A stretch of 45,315 bases of DNA. Origin: Bacteroidales bacterium. GTDB lineage: Bacteria; Bacteroidota; Bacteroidia; Bacteroidales; UBA932. Where the stretch lies: contig JAGBAO010000021.1 in NCBI GenBank assembly GCA_017938925.1, forward strand, positions 1 to 45,315, read 5' to 3'. The position numbers and the translations under genes are program-made. Below are positions 11,101 to 19,666 of the stretch, one piece after another. Every line of letters begins with the position of its first letter. The stretch's first letter is position 1. Below the pieces are notes generated by a model. It ran no database searches and was not told the DNA's origin. It was given only the letters and a program-made list of their open reading frames with translations.

Positions 11101-12397
11101 TCGCATTGTGGATGAAAATACCGGAATCACATACTCACAGTATGACGTTCCTTACGGATCGATCCTCTACAAGAAGGACGGTTCGACAGTGAAGAAGGGT
11201 GACCTGATCTGCGAGTGGGATGCATATAACGCTATCACCATCATCGAGGCTGCCGGTAAGGTGCGTTTCGACCACATGGTTGACGGTGTGACATTCCGCG
11301 AGGAGATGGCCGACGAGTACTCGCTCAACAGGGACAAGGTCATCATCGAGTCACGTGACAAGTCGAAGAACCCTACCATCATCATCACAGATGAGCATGG
11401 CGAGAGCCTCAAGCATTACAACCTCCCTGTAGGTGCACACGTAATGGTTGAAGACGGCCAGGATGTGAAGGTCGGAGACATCATCATCAAGATTCCACGT
11501 GCCATCGGTAAGGCAAACGATATCACAGGAGGTCTCCCACGAGTTACAGAGCTCTTCGAGGCACGTAACCCATCCAACCCTGCGATCGTATCTGAGATCA
11601 ACGGTGAGGTCATCATGGGCAAGATCAAGAGAGGTAACCGCGAGATCATCATCAAGAACCGCACAGGTGCAGAGAAACATTACCTCGTTCCTCTTACCAA
11701 GCAGATCCTCGTTCAGGAGAACGACTACGTGAAGGCTGGTACAAGACTTTCAGACGGTGCCGTATCTCCAACTGATATCCTCAACATCCTCGGCCCTATC
11801 AAGGTTCAGGAGTACATCGTGAACGAGATTCAGGAGGTTTACCGTCTCCAGGGTGTGAAGATCAACGACAAGCATTTCGAGATCATCGTACGTCAGATGA
11901 TGAGGAAAGTGCAGATCAACGATCCGGGCGACACTGAATTCCTGCCTGAGGAGCTTGTGGACAAGTGGCTGTTCATGGATACAAATGACGCTATCTACGG
12001 CAAGTTCTATGTGATGGATGCCGGTGACTCCGAGATTTACGAGGAGGGTGACATCATCACAGCACGCGAGATGAGAGGCGAGAACTCTTCACTCGAGCGT
12101 CAGGGACTTAAGATGATGGTTCTGCGTGAGGCTAAGCCAGCAACTGCAAGCCAGGTGCTCCAGGGTATCACAAGGGCTGCGTTGAAGACCAACAGCTTCA
12201 TCTCTGCAGCGTCATTCCAGGAGACTACCAAGGTGCTCAGCGAGGCAGCTATCCGCGGCCGCGTCGACACTCTCGAAGGTCTTAAGGAGAACGTCATCTG
12301 CGGACATCCGATCCCAGCAGGTACAGGTCAGAAGGAATTCCAGGAGATCCTGGTCGCTCCAGCTGCCGACATGCAGAAGAATCTTGCAGATCTCTAA
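8153..12397 (+). CDS. rpoC: DNA-directed RNA polymerase subunit beta'
   Basis: This is the beta' subunit, which holds the catalytic magnesium. The 1414-residue protein contains an N-terminal zinc site ([20 protein letters not shown], about residues 65-84), the catalytic [12 protein letters not shown] motif (N467 onward, with the three Asp residues intact) and the second zinc site [11 protein letters not shown] near residue 885. [16 protein letters not shown] marks the trigger-loop region. No disruption was found. It follows rpoB by 26 bases and ends 22 bases before the stem of a strong intrinsic terminator (12420-12454), which closes the operon. Confidence 0.99.
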   Translation: MPTFNKENKVKSNFERISIALASPEDIKERSSGEVLKPETVNYRTYKPERDGLFCEKIFGPTKDYECHCGKYKRIRYRGIVCDRCGVEVTEKKVRRERMGHIELTVPVAHIWYFKSAPNKIAALLGIAAKKLESVIYYEKYIVIKPGASGFQKLELLSEDEYLDFYAQQPEQYNMPADDPDKFVAGMGAEAIYELLKEIDIDALAKELRQKMHKETSQQRKAEALKRLSIVKWFQDSKGINRPEWMILKVIPVIPPDLRPLVPLDGGRFATSDLNDLYRRVIIRNNRLKRLIEIKAPEVILRNEKRMLQEAVDSLFDNSKKSNAVKSEANRTLKSLSDSLKGKQGRFRQNLLGKRVDYSARSVIVVGPELKMHECGLPKFMAAELYKPFIIRKLIERGIVKTVKSAKKIVDRKDAVIWDILENVMKGHPVLLNRAPTLHRLGIQAFQPKMIEGKAIQLHPLACTAFNADFDGDQMAVHLPLGNAAILEAQLLMLGSHNILNPANGTPITVPSQDMVLGLYYITKARPGVKGENMSFYGPEEVIIALNEKAIDIHASINVRLPKNKLNLEEGTEMVKTTPGRIIVNQLVPVEVPYINEVLGKKSLRKIISNVIKYTGVARTALFLDDIKDLGYTMAFKGGLSFNLGDVIIPEEKKSLIENGYNTVESIKANFSMGFITNNERYNKVIDLWSSIDNQITGIVEKQISSDQQGFNPVYMMLDSGARGSTAQIKQLCGMRGLMAKPQKAGGQGAEIIENPIISNLKEGMSVLEYFISTHGARKGLADTALKTADAGYLTRRLVDVSHDVIINEEDCGTLRGLVATAIKSKDEIVESLGERILGRTSVHDIFNPLTGELIIPAGEEITEDIANLIESLPIEQVEIRSVLTCESRKGVCAKCYGRNLASGRMVEKGEVVGVIAAQSIGEPGTQLTLRTFHVGGTASSTAAENAITSKYNGKLEFEELRTIERITEDGVQDVVVSRTTELRIVDENTGITYSQYDVPYGSILYKKDGSTVKKGDLICEWDAYNAITIIEAAGKVRFDHMVDGVTFREEMADEYSLNRDKVIIESRDKSKNPTIIITDEHGESLKHYNLPVGAHVMVEDGQDVKVGDIIIKIPRAIGKANDITGGLPRVTELFEARNPSNPAIVSEINGEVIMGKIKRGNREIIIKNRTGAEKHYLVPLTKQILVQENDYVKAGTRLSDGAVSPTDILNILGPIKVQEYIVNEIQEVYRLQGVKINDKHFEIIVRQMMRKVQINDPGDTEFLPEELVDKWLFMDTNDAIYGKFYVMDAGDSEIYEEGDIITAREMRGENSSLERQGLKMMVLREAKPATASQVLQGITRAALKTNSFISAASFQETTKVLSEAAIRGRVDTLEGLKENVICGHPIPAGTGQKEFQEILVAPAADMQKNLADL

Positions 12398-12419
12398 CAG
12401 ATCCGAAATATTTGCACAG

Positions 12420-12454
12420 AAGTTGCCATGTCCGATGACATGGCAACTTTTTTT
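12420..12454 (+). terminator. rpoC terminator overlapping the next gene's start
   Basis: A 13-bp perfect stem (12420-12432 with 12437-12449) closes a four-base loop CGAT and runs into a T tract (12448-12454). It is among the strongest hairpins in the window and is correctly placed to end the rpoBC transcript. Both candidate ATG starts of the downstream channel gene (12428 and 12440) lie inside it. Confidence 0.9.
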
Positions 12455-13438
12455 AATAGACTTACCAAAGGGAAGCGGAGGGAGATTCTTCGCAACATAT
12501 TGCTGCTGATTCCCGGTATTGCGGCGGATTTCGTGATACATTCCGGAATCATTCAGAAGAAATATCTCCATGACCTTTTCGGCAAACTGACAGTAGTCTA
12601 TCTTATAATGATAGGACTGCTGGTAGCCAACTCTCTCCTGACTGCATTCCTGGAGATATACAGCAAGAGCGAAAAGAACCGTAACCATCCTTTGAAAGCC
12701 CTTGTGCAGGGAATGCAGGTGGTATTGTTCTTTGTGGGAGGGATAGTGGTGGTGGGAGTGCTCATAGACAAGTCTCCGACTGCCCTGCTCACCGGTCTGG
12801 GCGCCTCTGCTGCAGTCCTGATGCTCATATTCAAGGACAGCATCCTCGGATTTGTTGCAGGAGTGCAGCTGACCCAGAACAATATGGTCCGTCTGGGAGA
12901 CTGGATCCAGATGCCGGACGGGAGTGCAAACGGCACTGTCGAGGAGATAACCCTGAACACCGTAAAAGTGCGGAACTGGGACAATACGATAACCATGATT
13001 CCGCCATATACCCTCGTCAGCAGTCCTTTCAAGAACTGGAGAGGCATGACGGAAAGCGGAGGCAGAAGGGTGGACAAGATGATCCGTCTCGACATGGATT
13101 CTCTGGAGATCATGACCCCGGACATGACAGCCGATCTGAAGAAGTCTGTGCCGCTGTTGAGGGACTATACCCCTTCGGAGGGTGAACACCCGACCAATTC
13201 GCAGTTATACCGTATATATATCGAAAAATATCTCCGCAGTCACCCTGTTGTGGCCCAGAATCTTGATCTGATCATAGCCCAGAGGGAGCCGTCCGAGTTC
13301 GGACTGCCGATAGAAGTATATTTCTTCCTGACGGACAAGGTCTGGAACGAGTATGAAAAAATCCAGTCCGATATCTTCGACCATCTCCTGTCAATGGCCT
13401 CCGAATTCGGACTGAAACTTTATCAGCTGTCCTGTTAA
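12428..13438 (+). CDS. MscS-family mechanosensitive ion channel
   Basis: Members of this family open under membrane tension and release solutes during osmotic downshock. The 336-residue protein has hydrophobic segments at about residues 23-41, 52-73, 94-112 and 118-146. The last, with GLGASAAVLMLIFKDSILGF, is the Ala/Gly-rich pore helix typical of MscS. A beta domain follows (RLGDWIQMPDGSANGTVEEI). The long C-terminal part, ending in DIFDHLLSMASEFGLKLYQ, resembles YbdG-type channels. Start choice is uncertain: ATG 12428 and in-frame ATG 12440 both fall within the rpoC terminator, and the terminator T tract would encode Thr-Phe-Phe. No later ATG precedes the first membrane segment. It converges on the LacI-family gene. 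Confidence 0.9.
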   Translation: MSDDMATFFNRLTKGKRREILRNILLLIPGIAADFVIHSGIIQKKYLHDLFGKLTVVYLIMIGLLVANSLLTAFLEIYSKSEKNRNHPLKALVQGMQVVLFFVGGIVVVGVLIDKSPTALLTGLGASAAVLMLIFKDSILGFVAGVQLTQNNMVRLGDWIQMPDGSANGTVEEITLNTVKVRNWDNTITMIPPYTLVSSPFKNWRGMTESGGRRVDKMIRLDMDSLEIMTPDMTADLKKSVPLLRDYTPSEGEHPTNSQLYRIYIEKYLRSHPVVAQNLDLIIAQREPSEFGLPIEVYFFLTDKVWNEYEKIQSDIFDHLLSMASEFGLKLYQLSC

Positions 13439-13452
13439 CATGGACAGCTGAT
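13422..13452. terminator. Bidirectional hairpin between convergent genes
   Basis: An 11-bp perfect inverted repeat (ATCAGCTGTCC 13422-13432 with GGACAGCTGAT 13442-13452) encloses a nine-base loop that contains the TAA stop of the channel gene. The convergent lacI-type gene stops three bases beyond it. Neither side has a clean T tract, so it may work as a weak bidirectional terminator or a 3'-end stabiliser. Confidence 0.6.
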
Positions 13453-13454
13453 GC

Positions 13455-14477
13455 CTATCTCGTCTTGGTCGAACTGCGGATGAACATTTCCGCAGGGAGG
13501 ACAATTCTTTCAGAAGGGGAGGATATGTCTTCGATCTTTGTCAGAAGAAGACGGACAGCCTCTTCCGCCATTTTCTGCATTGGACGTTCCACAGAAGTTA
13601 TGGCAGGGGAAACGAGTGCGGCCATGCGGGTTCCTGACATGCACGCGATGGAGATTGTCTGCGGGATGGCTATCCCACGTTTTTCAAGGACTTTCTTTGC
13701 TCCCACTGCCTGGAGGTCAGTGAAGCAGAATATTGCGTCCGGCATATCCTGGGGGGGGCAGTTATCAAGGAATTTCTTCATCGCTTCAGCGCCGTCCTCT
13801 TCTGTTGTTCCTGTCACCATGACAAGCTCAGGCTCAAAACTGATATGGTGCTTGTTGAGGGTATCGTGGTATGCCCGCATACGGTCGGCTGTCGTGCTTA
13901 TATAATCCGGACCGGTGAGATAGAGGATGCGCTTGCGTCCGTCGTAGATGAGGTGCTCCATAAGGAAGAAGGCTGACTTGTACTCATCGCTTCTTACGCT
14001 TGAACACTCAAGACCTGGGATGATCCTGTCAAAGAATACCAACGGAATACCTCTTTTTATAAAGGAATCATAGAAGTCGTAGTTGGCCTTGTTATGGCAC
14101 GTACTGACAAGGAGGCCGTCCACACGATATTTGTCAAAGAGTTCGACATTGTCTCTTTCGTTGATGAAGTCCTCATCCGAAATGGCCAGAAGGAGTCGGT
14201 AGCCCTTCAACTGGAGGAGGTGCTGGACCATGGATGTGAACTTCATGTAGAATGAGGTCTCTGCCTCAGGAAGAACGATTCCTATGGTCTTGGTGCTGCG
14301 GTGGCGCAGGTTCACTGCCATCTCATTCTTCCTGTATCCCATCCGTTCGGCAGTCTCCAGAACTTTGCGTACAGTTTCCTTGCTCACATTCTGTGAGTCG
14401 CTTGATAGTGCACGTGATACTGTGGATTTAGATATCCCCAGTTCTTTCGCTATGTCTTTGATAGTTATGTGTCTCAT
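13455..14477 (-). CDS. LacI-family transcriptional regulator
   Basis: This is a sugar-responsive repressor or activator of the LacI/GalR family, 340 residues from ATG 14477. The start is chosen because MRHITIKDIAKELGISKSTV begins the helix-turn-helix exactly as in the family; a longer reading to 14651 adds 58 residues without family character. The HTH (residues 4-25, with SKSTVSRALS) and hinge (VLETAERMGYRKNEMAVNLR) are followed by a periplasmic-binding-protein-like effector domain (TIGIVLPEAE, VDGLLVSTCH, GIPLVFFDRI, RKRILYLTGP). It is divergent from the 30-kb cluster and has candidate operator repeats in the shared upstream region, so it probably controls that cluster and itself. The ligand cannot be told from sequence. 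Confidence 0.93.
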   Translation of the reverse strand: MRHITIKDIAKELGISKSTVSRALSSDSQNVSKETVRKVLETAERMGYRKNEMAVNLRHRSTKTIGIVLPEAETSFYMKFTSMVQHLLQLKGYRLLLAISDEDFINERDNVELFDKYRVDGLLVSTCHNKANYDFYDSFIKRGIPLVFFDRIIPGLECSSVRSDEYKSAFFLMEHLIYDGRKRILYLTGPDYISTTADRMRAYHDTLNKHHISFEPELVMVTGTTEEDGAEAMKKFLDNCPPQDMPDAIFCFTDLQAVGAKKVLEKRGIAIPQTISIACMSGTRMAALVSPAITSVERPMQKMAEEAVRLLLTKIEDISSPSERIVLPAEMFIRSSTKTR

Positions 14478-14495
14478 GGCGTAACGAATCTTGTA

Positions 14496-14529
14496 CAAAG
14501 TTAACTTATAAAAATGTAGGGAACACAAA
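14496..14529 (-). promoter_or_regulatory. Candidate promoter of the lacI-type gene
   Basis: On the - strand TAACTTTG (14503 to 14496) matches the Bacteroidetes -7 motif TAnnTTTG perfectly. A TTTG (14529 to 14526) lies 22 bases upstream, close to the usual -33 spacing. Transcription would begin roughly 10 bases before ATG 14477. The operator-like repeats at 14552-14594 then lie upstream of this promoter, not on top of it. Confidence 0.5.
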
Positions 14530-14551
14530 AATCTTGCAACTTGCCAAAAAC

Positions 14552-14594
14552 GGGAACGGTTGCACAAAATGGGAACGGTTGCGGGAACGATTGA
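14552..14594. promoter_or_regulatory. Three direct repeats, candidate LacI-family operators
   Basis: GGGAACGGTTGC occurs at 14552-14563 and again at 14571-14582, and the variant GGGAACGATTGA follows immediately at 14583-14594. The start-to-start distances are 19 and 12 bases. Each has the near-symmetric AAC-G-GTT core of the kind LacI-family proteins bind. They lie in the divergent region between the regulator gene (start 14477) and the FAD oxidoreductase gene (start 14688). Confidence 0.6.
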
Positions 14595-14640
14595 GAAAAA
14601 ATATGAAAAATAATTCGCCCATCTGTCGGGATATGGAGAG

Positions 14641-14648
14641 TAAATTAG
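14641..14648 (+). promoter_or_regulatory. Possible -7 element of the large operon
   Basis: TAAATTAG matches the Bacteroidetes -7 motif TAnnTTTG at five of its six fixed positions, 40 bases before ATG 14688. A second equally good match, TATAATTG, lies at 14665-14672. No clear TTTG is found at the -33 distance for either, so the start site is uncertain. Confidence 0.25.
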
Positions 14649-14687
14649 CACAGAATGAGTCGCTTATAATTGAAATTCATATAAATC

Positions 14688-16535
14688 ATGACACAGATTA
14701 ACAGATCAAATTCAATCATGCTTCTTGCCACAAGATTCGACAATCTTGGTGGCTGGACAGTGGAGCAGCAGTTTGTGCTGCAGATGGGATCGAGCTATCT
14801 TCTGGCTCACGGAATCGGAACACCTGTCGCAGAAGACCCTACAACCAAGGTTAAGGTCGAGAAGGCAGGAAAATATACTCTCTGGGTGCGCACCAAGAAC
14901 TGGACTGCGTTCTGGTCAGAGGGCAAGACTCCGGGAATCTTCCAGGTGAAGGTGGATGGCGTTGCAGATGCTGCTGAGTTCGGACTCGGTTGCGAGGGTG
15001 CGACACGTGCTGAGCGCGCTGCATGGTACTGGCAGAAAGGTGGTGAGTATGAACTCGCTGCAGGAGAGCATGAGATCGCCCTTCACGACCTTATGGGCCT
15101 TGACGGACGTTGCGATGCAATTCTCCTTACCACTTCTGGTGAGACTCCGGGCAACAGCCTCGAGGACTACGTGAAGCTTCGTGCGGAACTTCTTCCTACT
15201 CCGGTCGTGGAGAAGGGACACTATGATTTTGTGATTGTAGGTGCCGGTATCTCAGGAATGTGTGCTGCTCTTGCTGCAGCACGTCTTGGCTGCAAGGTGG
15301 CTCTTATCCAGGACCGCTACATCCTGGGTGGAAACAACTCTTCTGAGGTGCGCGTGGGTCTTGGCGGACAGATCAACGTCGATCCGTATCCTGCTCTCGG
15401 ATACCTGCTGAACGAGATCGGTCCTGACCGTATCGGAAACGCACGTGGTGCCCACCACTATCAGGACGACAAGAAGATGAATGTCATCCTTGCCGAGAAG
15501 AACATCACTCTCTTCACAGGATACACAGTGACGGAAGTCGAGAAGGACGGCGACAGGATCAAGGCTGTGACCGCGGTCGAGGCTACAAAGCAGGACAGGA
15601 TACGCATCAGCGGAGACCTGTTCTCAGACTGTACAGGTGACGCTCACCTTGCTGCGATGGCAGGTGCAGAGTGCCGCATGGGCCGTGAGGCTCAGGCTGA
15701 GTTCGGCGAGAAGCTCGCTCCGAAGGAGGCTGACGGATTCACGATGGGCGTGTCCATCGAGTGGTACTGCGAGGACTGGAACACTCCATGCTCGTTCCCT
15801 GATTCACTCGACTGGGGACTCGAACTTGACGAGTACACCGTTGAGCCAGTGCACAGAGCGAACTGGTACTGGGAAGTGGGAATGCGTGATGACCAGGTGG
15901 CTGATGCCGAGAAGATCCGTGACTACGGAATGTATGTGGCATACAGCACATTCTCATACTGCAAGAACCGTCTTGCAAAGAAGGAGGACTGGGAGTGCAC
16001 TCATCTTACATGGGTGAGCCACGTCAGCGGAAAGAGGGAGAGCCGCCGCGTTGTCGGAGACTATATCCTCCGCGAGCAGGATCTCACAAGGCCTATCCTC
16101 CACGAGGACGCGACATGTACGACGACATGGCGTATCGACCAGCACTATCCGGATCCACGCAATGCGGACAAGTATCCTGGCGAGGAGTGGATGTCAATCG
16201 GAGTCCTCACACCGATCGACTTCTATCCGCTTCCATACCGCTGCTTCTACTCAAAGGACATTCCTAATATGTTCATGGCCGGACGTAACATCTCAGTGAC
16301 CCACATAGCTCTCGGATCGACACGAGTTATGCGTACCTGTGGTCTCATCGGAGAGGTTGTCGGCATGGCGGCAAGCATCTGCGCGAAGAAGAATGTGAAT
16401 CCGCGTGATATATATACTACCTACTTCGAGGACCTCAAGGAACTCATGCGCAAGGGTACAGGCCGTACGGATGTCCCTTATACTCAGTTCTATCATCAGG
16501 TTGACCGCACCGGACATCAGGCGGAAGACAGGTAA
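14688..16535 (+). CDS. FAD-dependent oxidoreductase with N-terminal beta-sandwich domain
   Basis: The 615-residue protein has no signal peptide and is probably cytoplasmic. Residues about 12-165 look like a beta-sandwich of the golvesin/xanthan-lyase-associated type (GKYTLWVRTKNW, PGIFQVKVDG, AGEHEIALHDL). A Rossmann FAD-binding unit follows, with GAGISG at residues 185-190. GGNNSSE (214-220), SDCTGDAHLAAMAGAE and the C-terminal PNMFMAGRNISVTHIALGST are features of the FAD_oxidored family found in carbohydrate loci. The reaction is unknown; oxidation of a sugar or sugar-like product is a reasonable guess from context. It is the first gene of the cluster, 27 bases ahead of susC, and lies just downstream of the candidate operators. 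Confidence 0.85.
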   Translation: MTQINRSNSIMLLATRFDNLGGWTVEQQFVLQMGSSYLLAHGIGTPVAEDPTTKVKVEKAGKYTLWVRTKNWTAFWSEGKTPGIFQVKVDGVADAAEFGLGCEGATRAERAAWYWQKGGEYELAAGEHEIALHDLMGLDGRCDAILLTTSGETPGNSLEDYVKLRAELLPTPVVEKGHYDFVIVGAGISGMCAALAAARLGCKVALIQDRYILGGNNSSEVRVGLGGQINVDPYPALGYLLNEIGPDRIGNARGAHHYQDDKKMNVILAEKNITLFTGYTVTEVEKDGDRIKAVTAVEATKQDRIRISGDLFSDCTGDAHLAAMAGAECRMGREAQAEFGEKLAPKEADGFTMGVSIEWYCEDWNTPCSFPDSLDWGLELDEYTVEPVHRANWYWEVGMRDDQVADAEKIRDYGMYVAYSTFSYCKNRLAKKEDWECTHLTWVSHVSGKRESRRVVGDYILREQDLTRPILHEDATCTTTWRIDQHYPDPRNADKYPGEEWMSIGVLTPIDFYPLPYRCFYSKDIPNMFMAGRNISVTHIALGSTRVMRTCGLIGEVVGMAASICAKKNVNPRDIYTTYFEDLKELMRKGTGRTDVPYTQFYHQVDRTGHQAEDR

Positions 16536-16562
16536 CGGAAAACAATAGCCACAGATTATAAT

Positions 16563-19500
16563 ATGAATCCAAATAACCGAAACGGTGCCGCATGGACATT
16601 TGTTCTTGTGCTCGTGATGCTGGTGTTTTCATCTCCATCTCTGAGGGCACAGAGCCATGTGGTTTCCGGAACAGTCCTTGACGAGAACGGTCTCCCGCTG
16701 ATAGGAGCGGGAGTCCTGACTCAGGATGGGAAGCGGGGAGTCATAACTGACCTTGACGGAAAGTACACTATCAGTATCCTGGAATCGGATAAGGTGCTTT
16801 CATACTCATATCTTGGATATGCTACAAGCCAGGTAGTTGTGGATGGGAGGAAACAGATAGATGTCACCTTGAACCCAGACACGTCCAATTCTCTGAATGA
16901 GGTGGTAGTCATCGGATACGGCACCTCGAAAAAGGCAGATCTCACTGGATCTGTAGCTTCCGTGAAGATGGGAGACATCGAGGATGTGCCGACGACCAGT
17001 GTCGATCAGGCCCTGCAAGGAAAGATTGCCGGAGTCGACATCATGTCCACCACTGGAGAACCTGGTGCAGGAACTTCCATCCGTGTGAGAGGAACCCGCT
17101 CGATCGAGGCTTCCAATGAGCCGCTCATCGTTGTTGACGGCGTGATGGATGCTGTGGAGGATATGAACGAGATAAATCCGGACGATATAGAATCCATATC
17201 GATTCTGAAGGATGCATCCTCTACTGCCATCTATGGTTCGAGAGGTGCCAACGGAGTAGTCCTCATCACGACTAAAAAGGGAGTGACCGCGAAGCCGCGA
17301 CTGACGGCAAAGGTCTCTTTCGGAGTGTCTCAACTGTCTCGCAAGCTGGATCTTATGGATTCGGCGGAACTGATCAGATACAGGAATGACTATACCTATA
17401 TAGATGCCTACATCAACAATCCTGCGAAGAATCCGTCAGTGGCAAAATATGATATAGCAGATTTCCCGAACAATACCGACTGGATTGACGAAATTACAAG
17501 GACGGCGTTTTCAGAAACAGCGAATGTGTCTGTTTCCGGCAAGGAGAAGGGAAGCACATATTTCGCTTCACTCGGACTTAACAACACGGAAGGTATAGTG
17601 GACGGAAGCGGATTTCTGCGTATGACGGGTCGTTTCAATGTCACTCATGACTTCACCAAGTGGCTTTCTGCGGGCCTTAAGGCAAACTATACCTTCGCAA
17701 AGGAGAATCCGAACAAGGCAAATATCGGTGGAACCAATGTCTATACGGGTGCGGTGTATCTGGCTCCATACATAGGGGCTTTCGACGAAGTTAATCCTTT
17801 GTATGAGAACGGAACCAAGATCAATACTCCTAGGGTGGCGATCGATATGATCGACCATTATAAAACCAGGCAGAATGCCTCTTTTTCAGGAGAGATAACT
17901 TTGAAACCGGTCAGGGGGCTGATGATAAAGAGCCAGAATACCTATACGCCTCATCAGGTGCATGTGTTCAAGTTCAGCCCAAGCACTCTTCCTGCCAGAT
18001 ATGAAGGCCAGGGAGGTCTGGCCAACAGGACAGAATACAACTCGGATCAGTTGATGACGGAGAATACCCTCAATTACAAGAGCAGGATCGGAAAGAACAA
18101 CAATCTAGACCTTATGGTGGGATATTCTGCAAGCCGTAAGAAGGTGAATCAGGTGATTCTCGCAGCTAACGGAATATTTGACGATAATCTGACATGGAAT
18201 AACCTGAATGCCATAAGCAGCAAGGAGGGATATACCGTAAATTCGACAGACGAGGCCATCGTCCGTCAGTCTGTTTACACAAGACTTAACTACAACTTCG
18301 GCAGCAGATACTATCTGACATTCACAGCCCGCGGCGACGGATCGTCAAACTTTGCGGCCAACAACAAGTGGGGCTTCTTCCCTTCTGGAGCGATCAAGTG
18401 GAATATCAGCAATGAAAAGTTCATGAGAGGGGCACGCTGGATCGATAATCTTTCCCTCAGGCTCAGTGCGGGACTGACCGGAAATGATGCGATTTCTGCA
18501 TATAAATCCTTGGGTATCTACAGTTCTTCGACCAACGGAGCAGTCTTTGAAGGAACTCAGAGTGCCGGCTTCTATCCTAGCCGTGTACCGAATCCGGATC
18601 TTACCTGGGAGAAGACGACTCTCTACAATCTGGGACTGGATTTCTCGATCTTCAAGGAGAGGCTCAGCCTGACAGTCGATGCTTATTATTCAAGGACAAA
18701 TGATCTTCTTCTGACCTTGAAGACGATACAGTCGACCGGATTTTCCAGCCGTTTTACAAATCTGGGACAGACTTCCAACAGGGGAGTCGAGGTCACTATC
18801 GGAAGCCGTAACATCGCGAAGAGGAATTTCGGGTGGTCAACGGAGTTCACCATATCTCATAACTCCCAGATGGTTGATGACATAGGACATGAGGAGTATG
18901 TTGCAGCCATGTCTTCCGGAGGATATATGATGTATGGCTACAAGTCCGGCTATCCGCTGAATGCCCTTTGGGGATTTCAGTATGAAGGGGTGTTCCATAA
19001 TGTCGATGAGGTCTACAAGAATCAGATCACTCACAGCTATGTGAGCCAGACTTCCATATCTGAGGATAATCCTAATTATCATACCCTTCTGGGTAGGGCG
19101 AAGTATGCGGATGTGGACAAGGACGGAAACCTTTCCATCGATGACCTCATATATCTCGGATCTGCCGATCCTGTGGTATATGGAGGACTTCAGAACACCT
19201 TTAATATATATAACCTGAAGATCGGAGTGTATCTGGCCTACTCATTGGGTGGAAAGATCTATAACTATTCCGAACTCTATATGTCCGGAAGTTATTATAC
19301 CAATCAGTACAGATATATGACTGATTCTTGGCATCCTGTCAGGAATCCTGAGTCTGACCTGCCGCGTGCCGGAATAGGCCAGTCGCATCTTCCAAGTTCG
19401 CTGCAGGTTCATGATGCTTCATATCTGCGTCTTAAGACCCTGTCTCTTTCATATACCTTCAATTTCAAGAAACTGAAGAAACCGGTGGTGAAAGGACTTA

Positions 19501-19661
19501 CGATAGGACTCACGGGCGAGAACCTTTTCCTATGGACTGCATACAACGGATTCGATCCGGACGTTTCGACAAGCAGCGAGACTTCTACCCTGCGAAGGGC
19601 TGACGTCGGGGCATATCCGCGTGCAAGACAGGTAATGTTGAATCTCCAAATCAGAATGTAG
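16563..19661 (+). CDS. SusC/RagA-type TonB-dependent outer-membrane transporter
   Basis: This is the outer-membrane channel of a SusCD importer, energised by TonB, 1032 residues. A signal peptide (residues 1-29, cleavage near SLRAQS) leads into a carboxypeptidase-regulatory-like domain (VSGTVLDENGLPLIGAGVL, about residues 35-110). The plug domain follows (NEVVVIGYGTSKKADLTGSV; GSRGANGVVLITTKKG near residue 225), then a long beta-barrel ending in an aromatic-poor QVMLNLQIRM. The start ATG 16563 gives a positively charged n-region. susD follows after 5 bases, the obligate partner. The imported oligomer is not identifiable from this protein alone. Confidence 0.97.
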   Translation: MNPNNRNGAAWTFVLVLVMLVFSSPSLRAQSHVVSGTVLDENGLPLIGAGVLTQDGKRGVITDLDGKYTISILESDKVLSYSYLGYATSQVVVDGRKQIDVTLNPDTSNSLNEVVVIGYGTSKKADLTGSVASVKMGDIEDVPTTSVDQALQGKIAGVDIMSTTGEPGAGTSIRVRGTRSIEASNEPLIVVDGVMDAVEDMNEINPDDIESISILKDASSTAIYGSRGANGVVLITTKKGVTAKPRLTAKVSFGVSQLSRKLDLMDSAELIRYRNDYTYIDAYINNPAKNPSVAKYDIADFPNNTDWIDEITRTAFSETANVSVSGKEKGSTYFASLGLNNTEGIVDGSGFLRMTGRFNVTHDFTKWLSAGLKANYTFAKENPNKANIGGTNVYTGAVYLAPYIGAFDEVNPLYENGTKINTPRVAIDMIDHYKTRQNASFSGEITLKPVRGLMIKSQNTYTPHQVHVFKFSPSTLPARYEGQGGLANRTEYNSDQLMTENTLNYKSRIGKNNNLDLMVGYSASRKKVNQVILAANGIFDDNLTWNNLNAISSKEGYTVNSTDEAIVRQSVYTRLNYNFGSRYYLTFTARGDGSSNFAANNKWGFFPSGAIKWNISNEKFMRGARWIDNLSLRLSAGLTGNDAISAYKSLGIYSSSTNGAVFEGTQSAGFYPSRVPNPDLTWEKTTLYNLGLDFSIFKERLSLTVDAYYSRTNDLLLTLKTIQSTGFSSRFTNLGQTSNRGVEVTIGSRNIAKRNFGWSTEFTISHNSQMVDDIGHEEYVAAMSSGGYMMYGYKSGYPLNALWGFQYEGVFHNVDEVYKNQITHSYVSQTSISEDNPNYHTLLGRAKYADVDKDGNLSIDDLIYLGSADPVVYGGLQNTFNIYNLKIGVYLAYSLGGKIYNYSELYMSGSYYTNQYRYMTDSWHPVRNPESDLPRAGIGQSHLPSSLQVHDASYLRLKTLSLSYTFNFKKLKKPVVKGLTIGLTGENLFLWTAYNGFDPDVSTSSETSTLRRADVGAYPRARQVMLNLQIRM

Positions 19662-19666
19662 CCGAT

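Noticed and set aside
12212-13189. Antisense frame of 325 codons across the rpoC end and the channel gene
   Set aside because: It crosses two identified genes and the rpoC terminator and has no family motifs; a codon-bias shadow.
14478-14651. 58-residue N-terminal extension of the LacI-family regulator
   Set aside because: The helix-turn-helix should start the protein, and the extension would run through the promoter and operator repeats.
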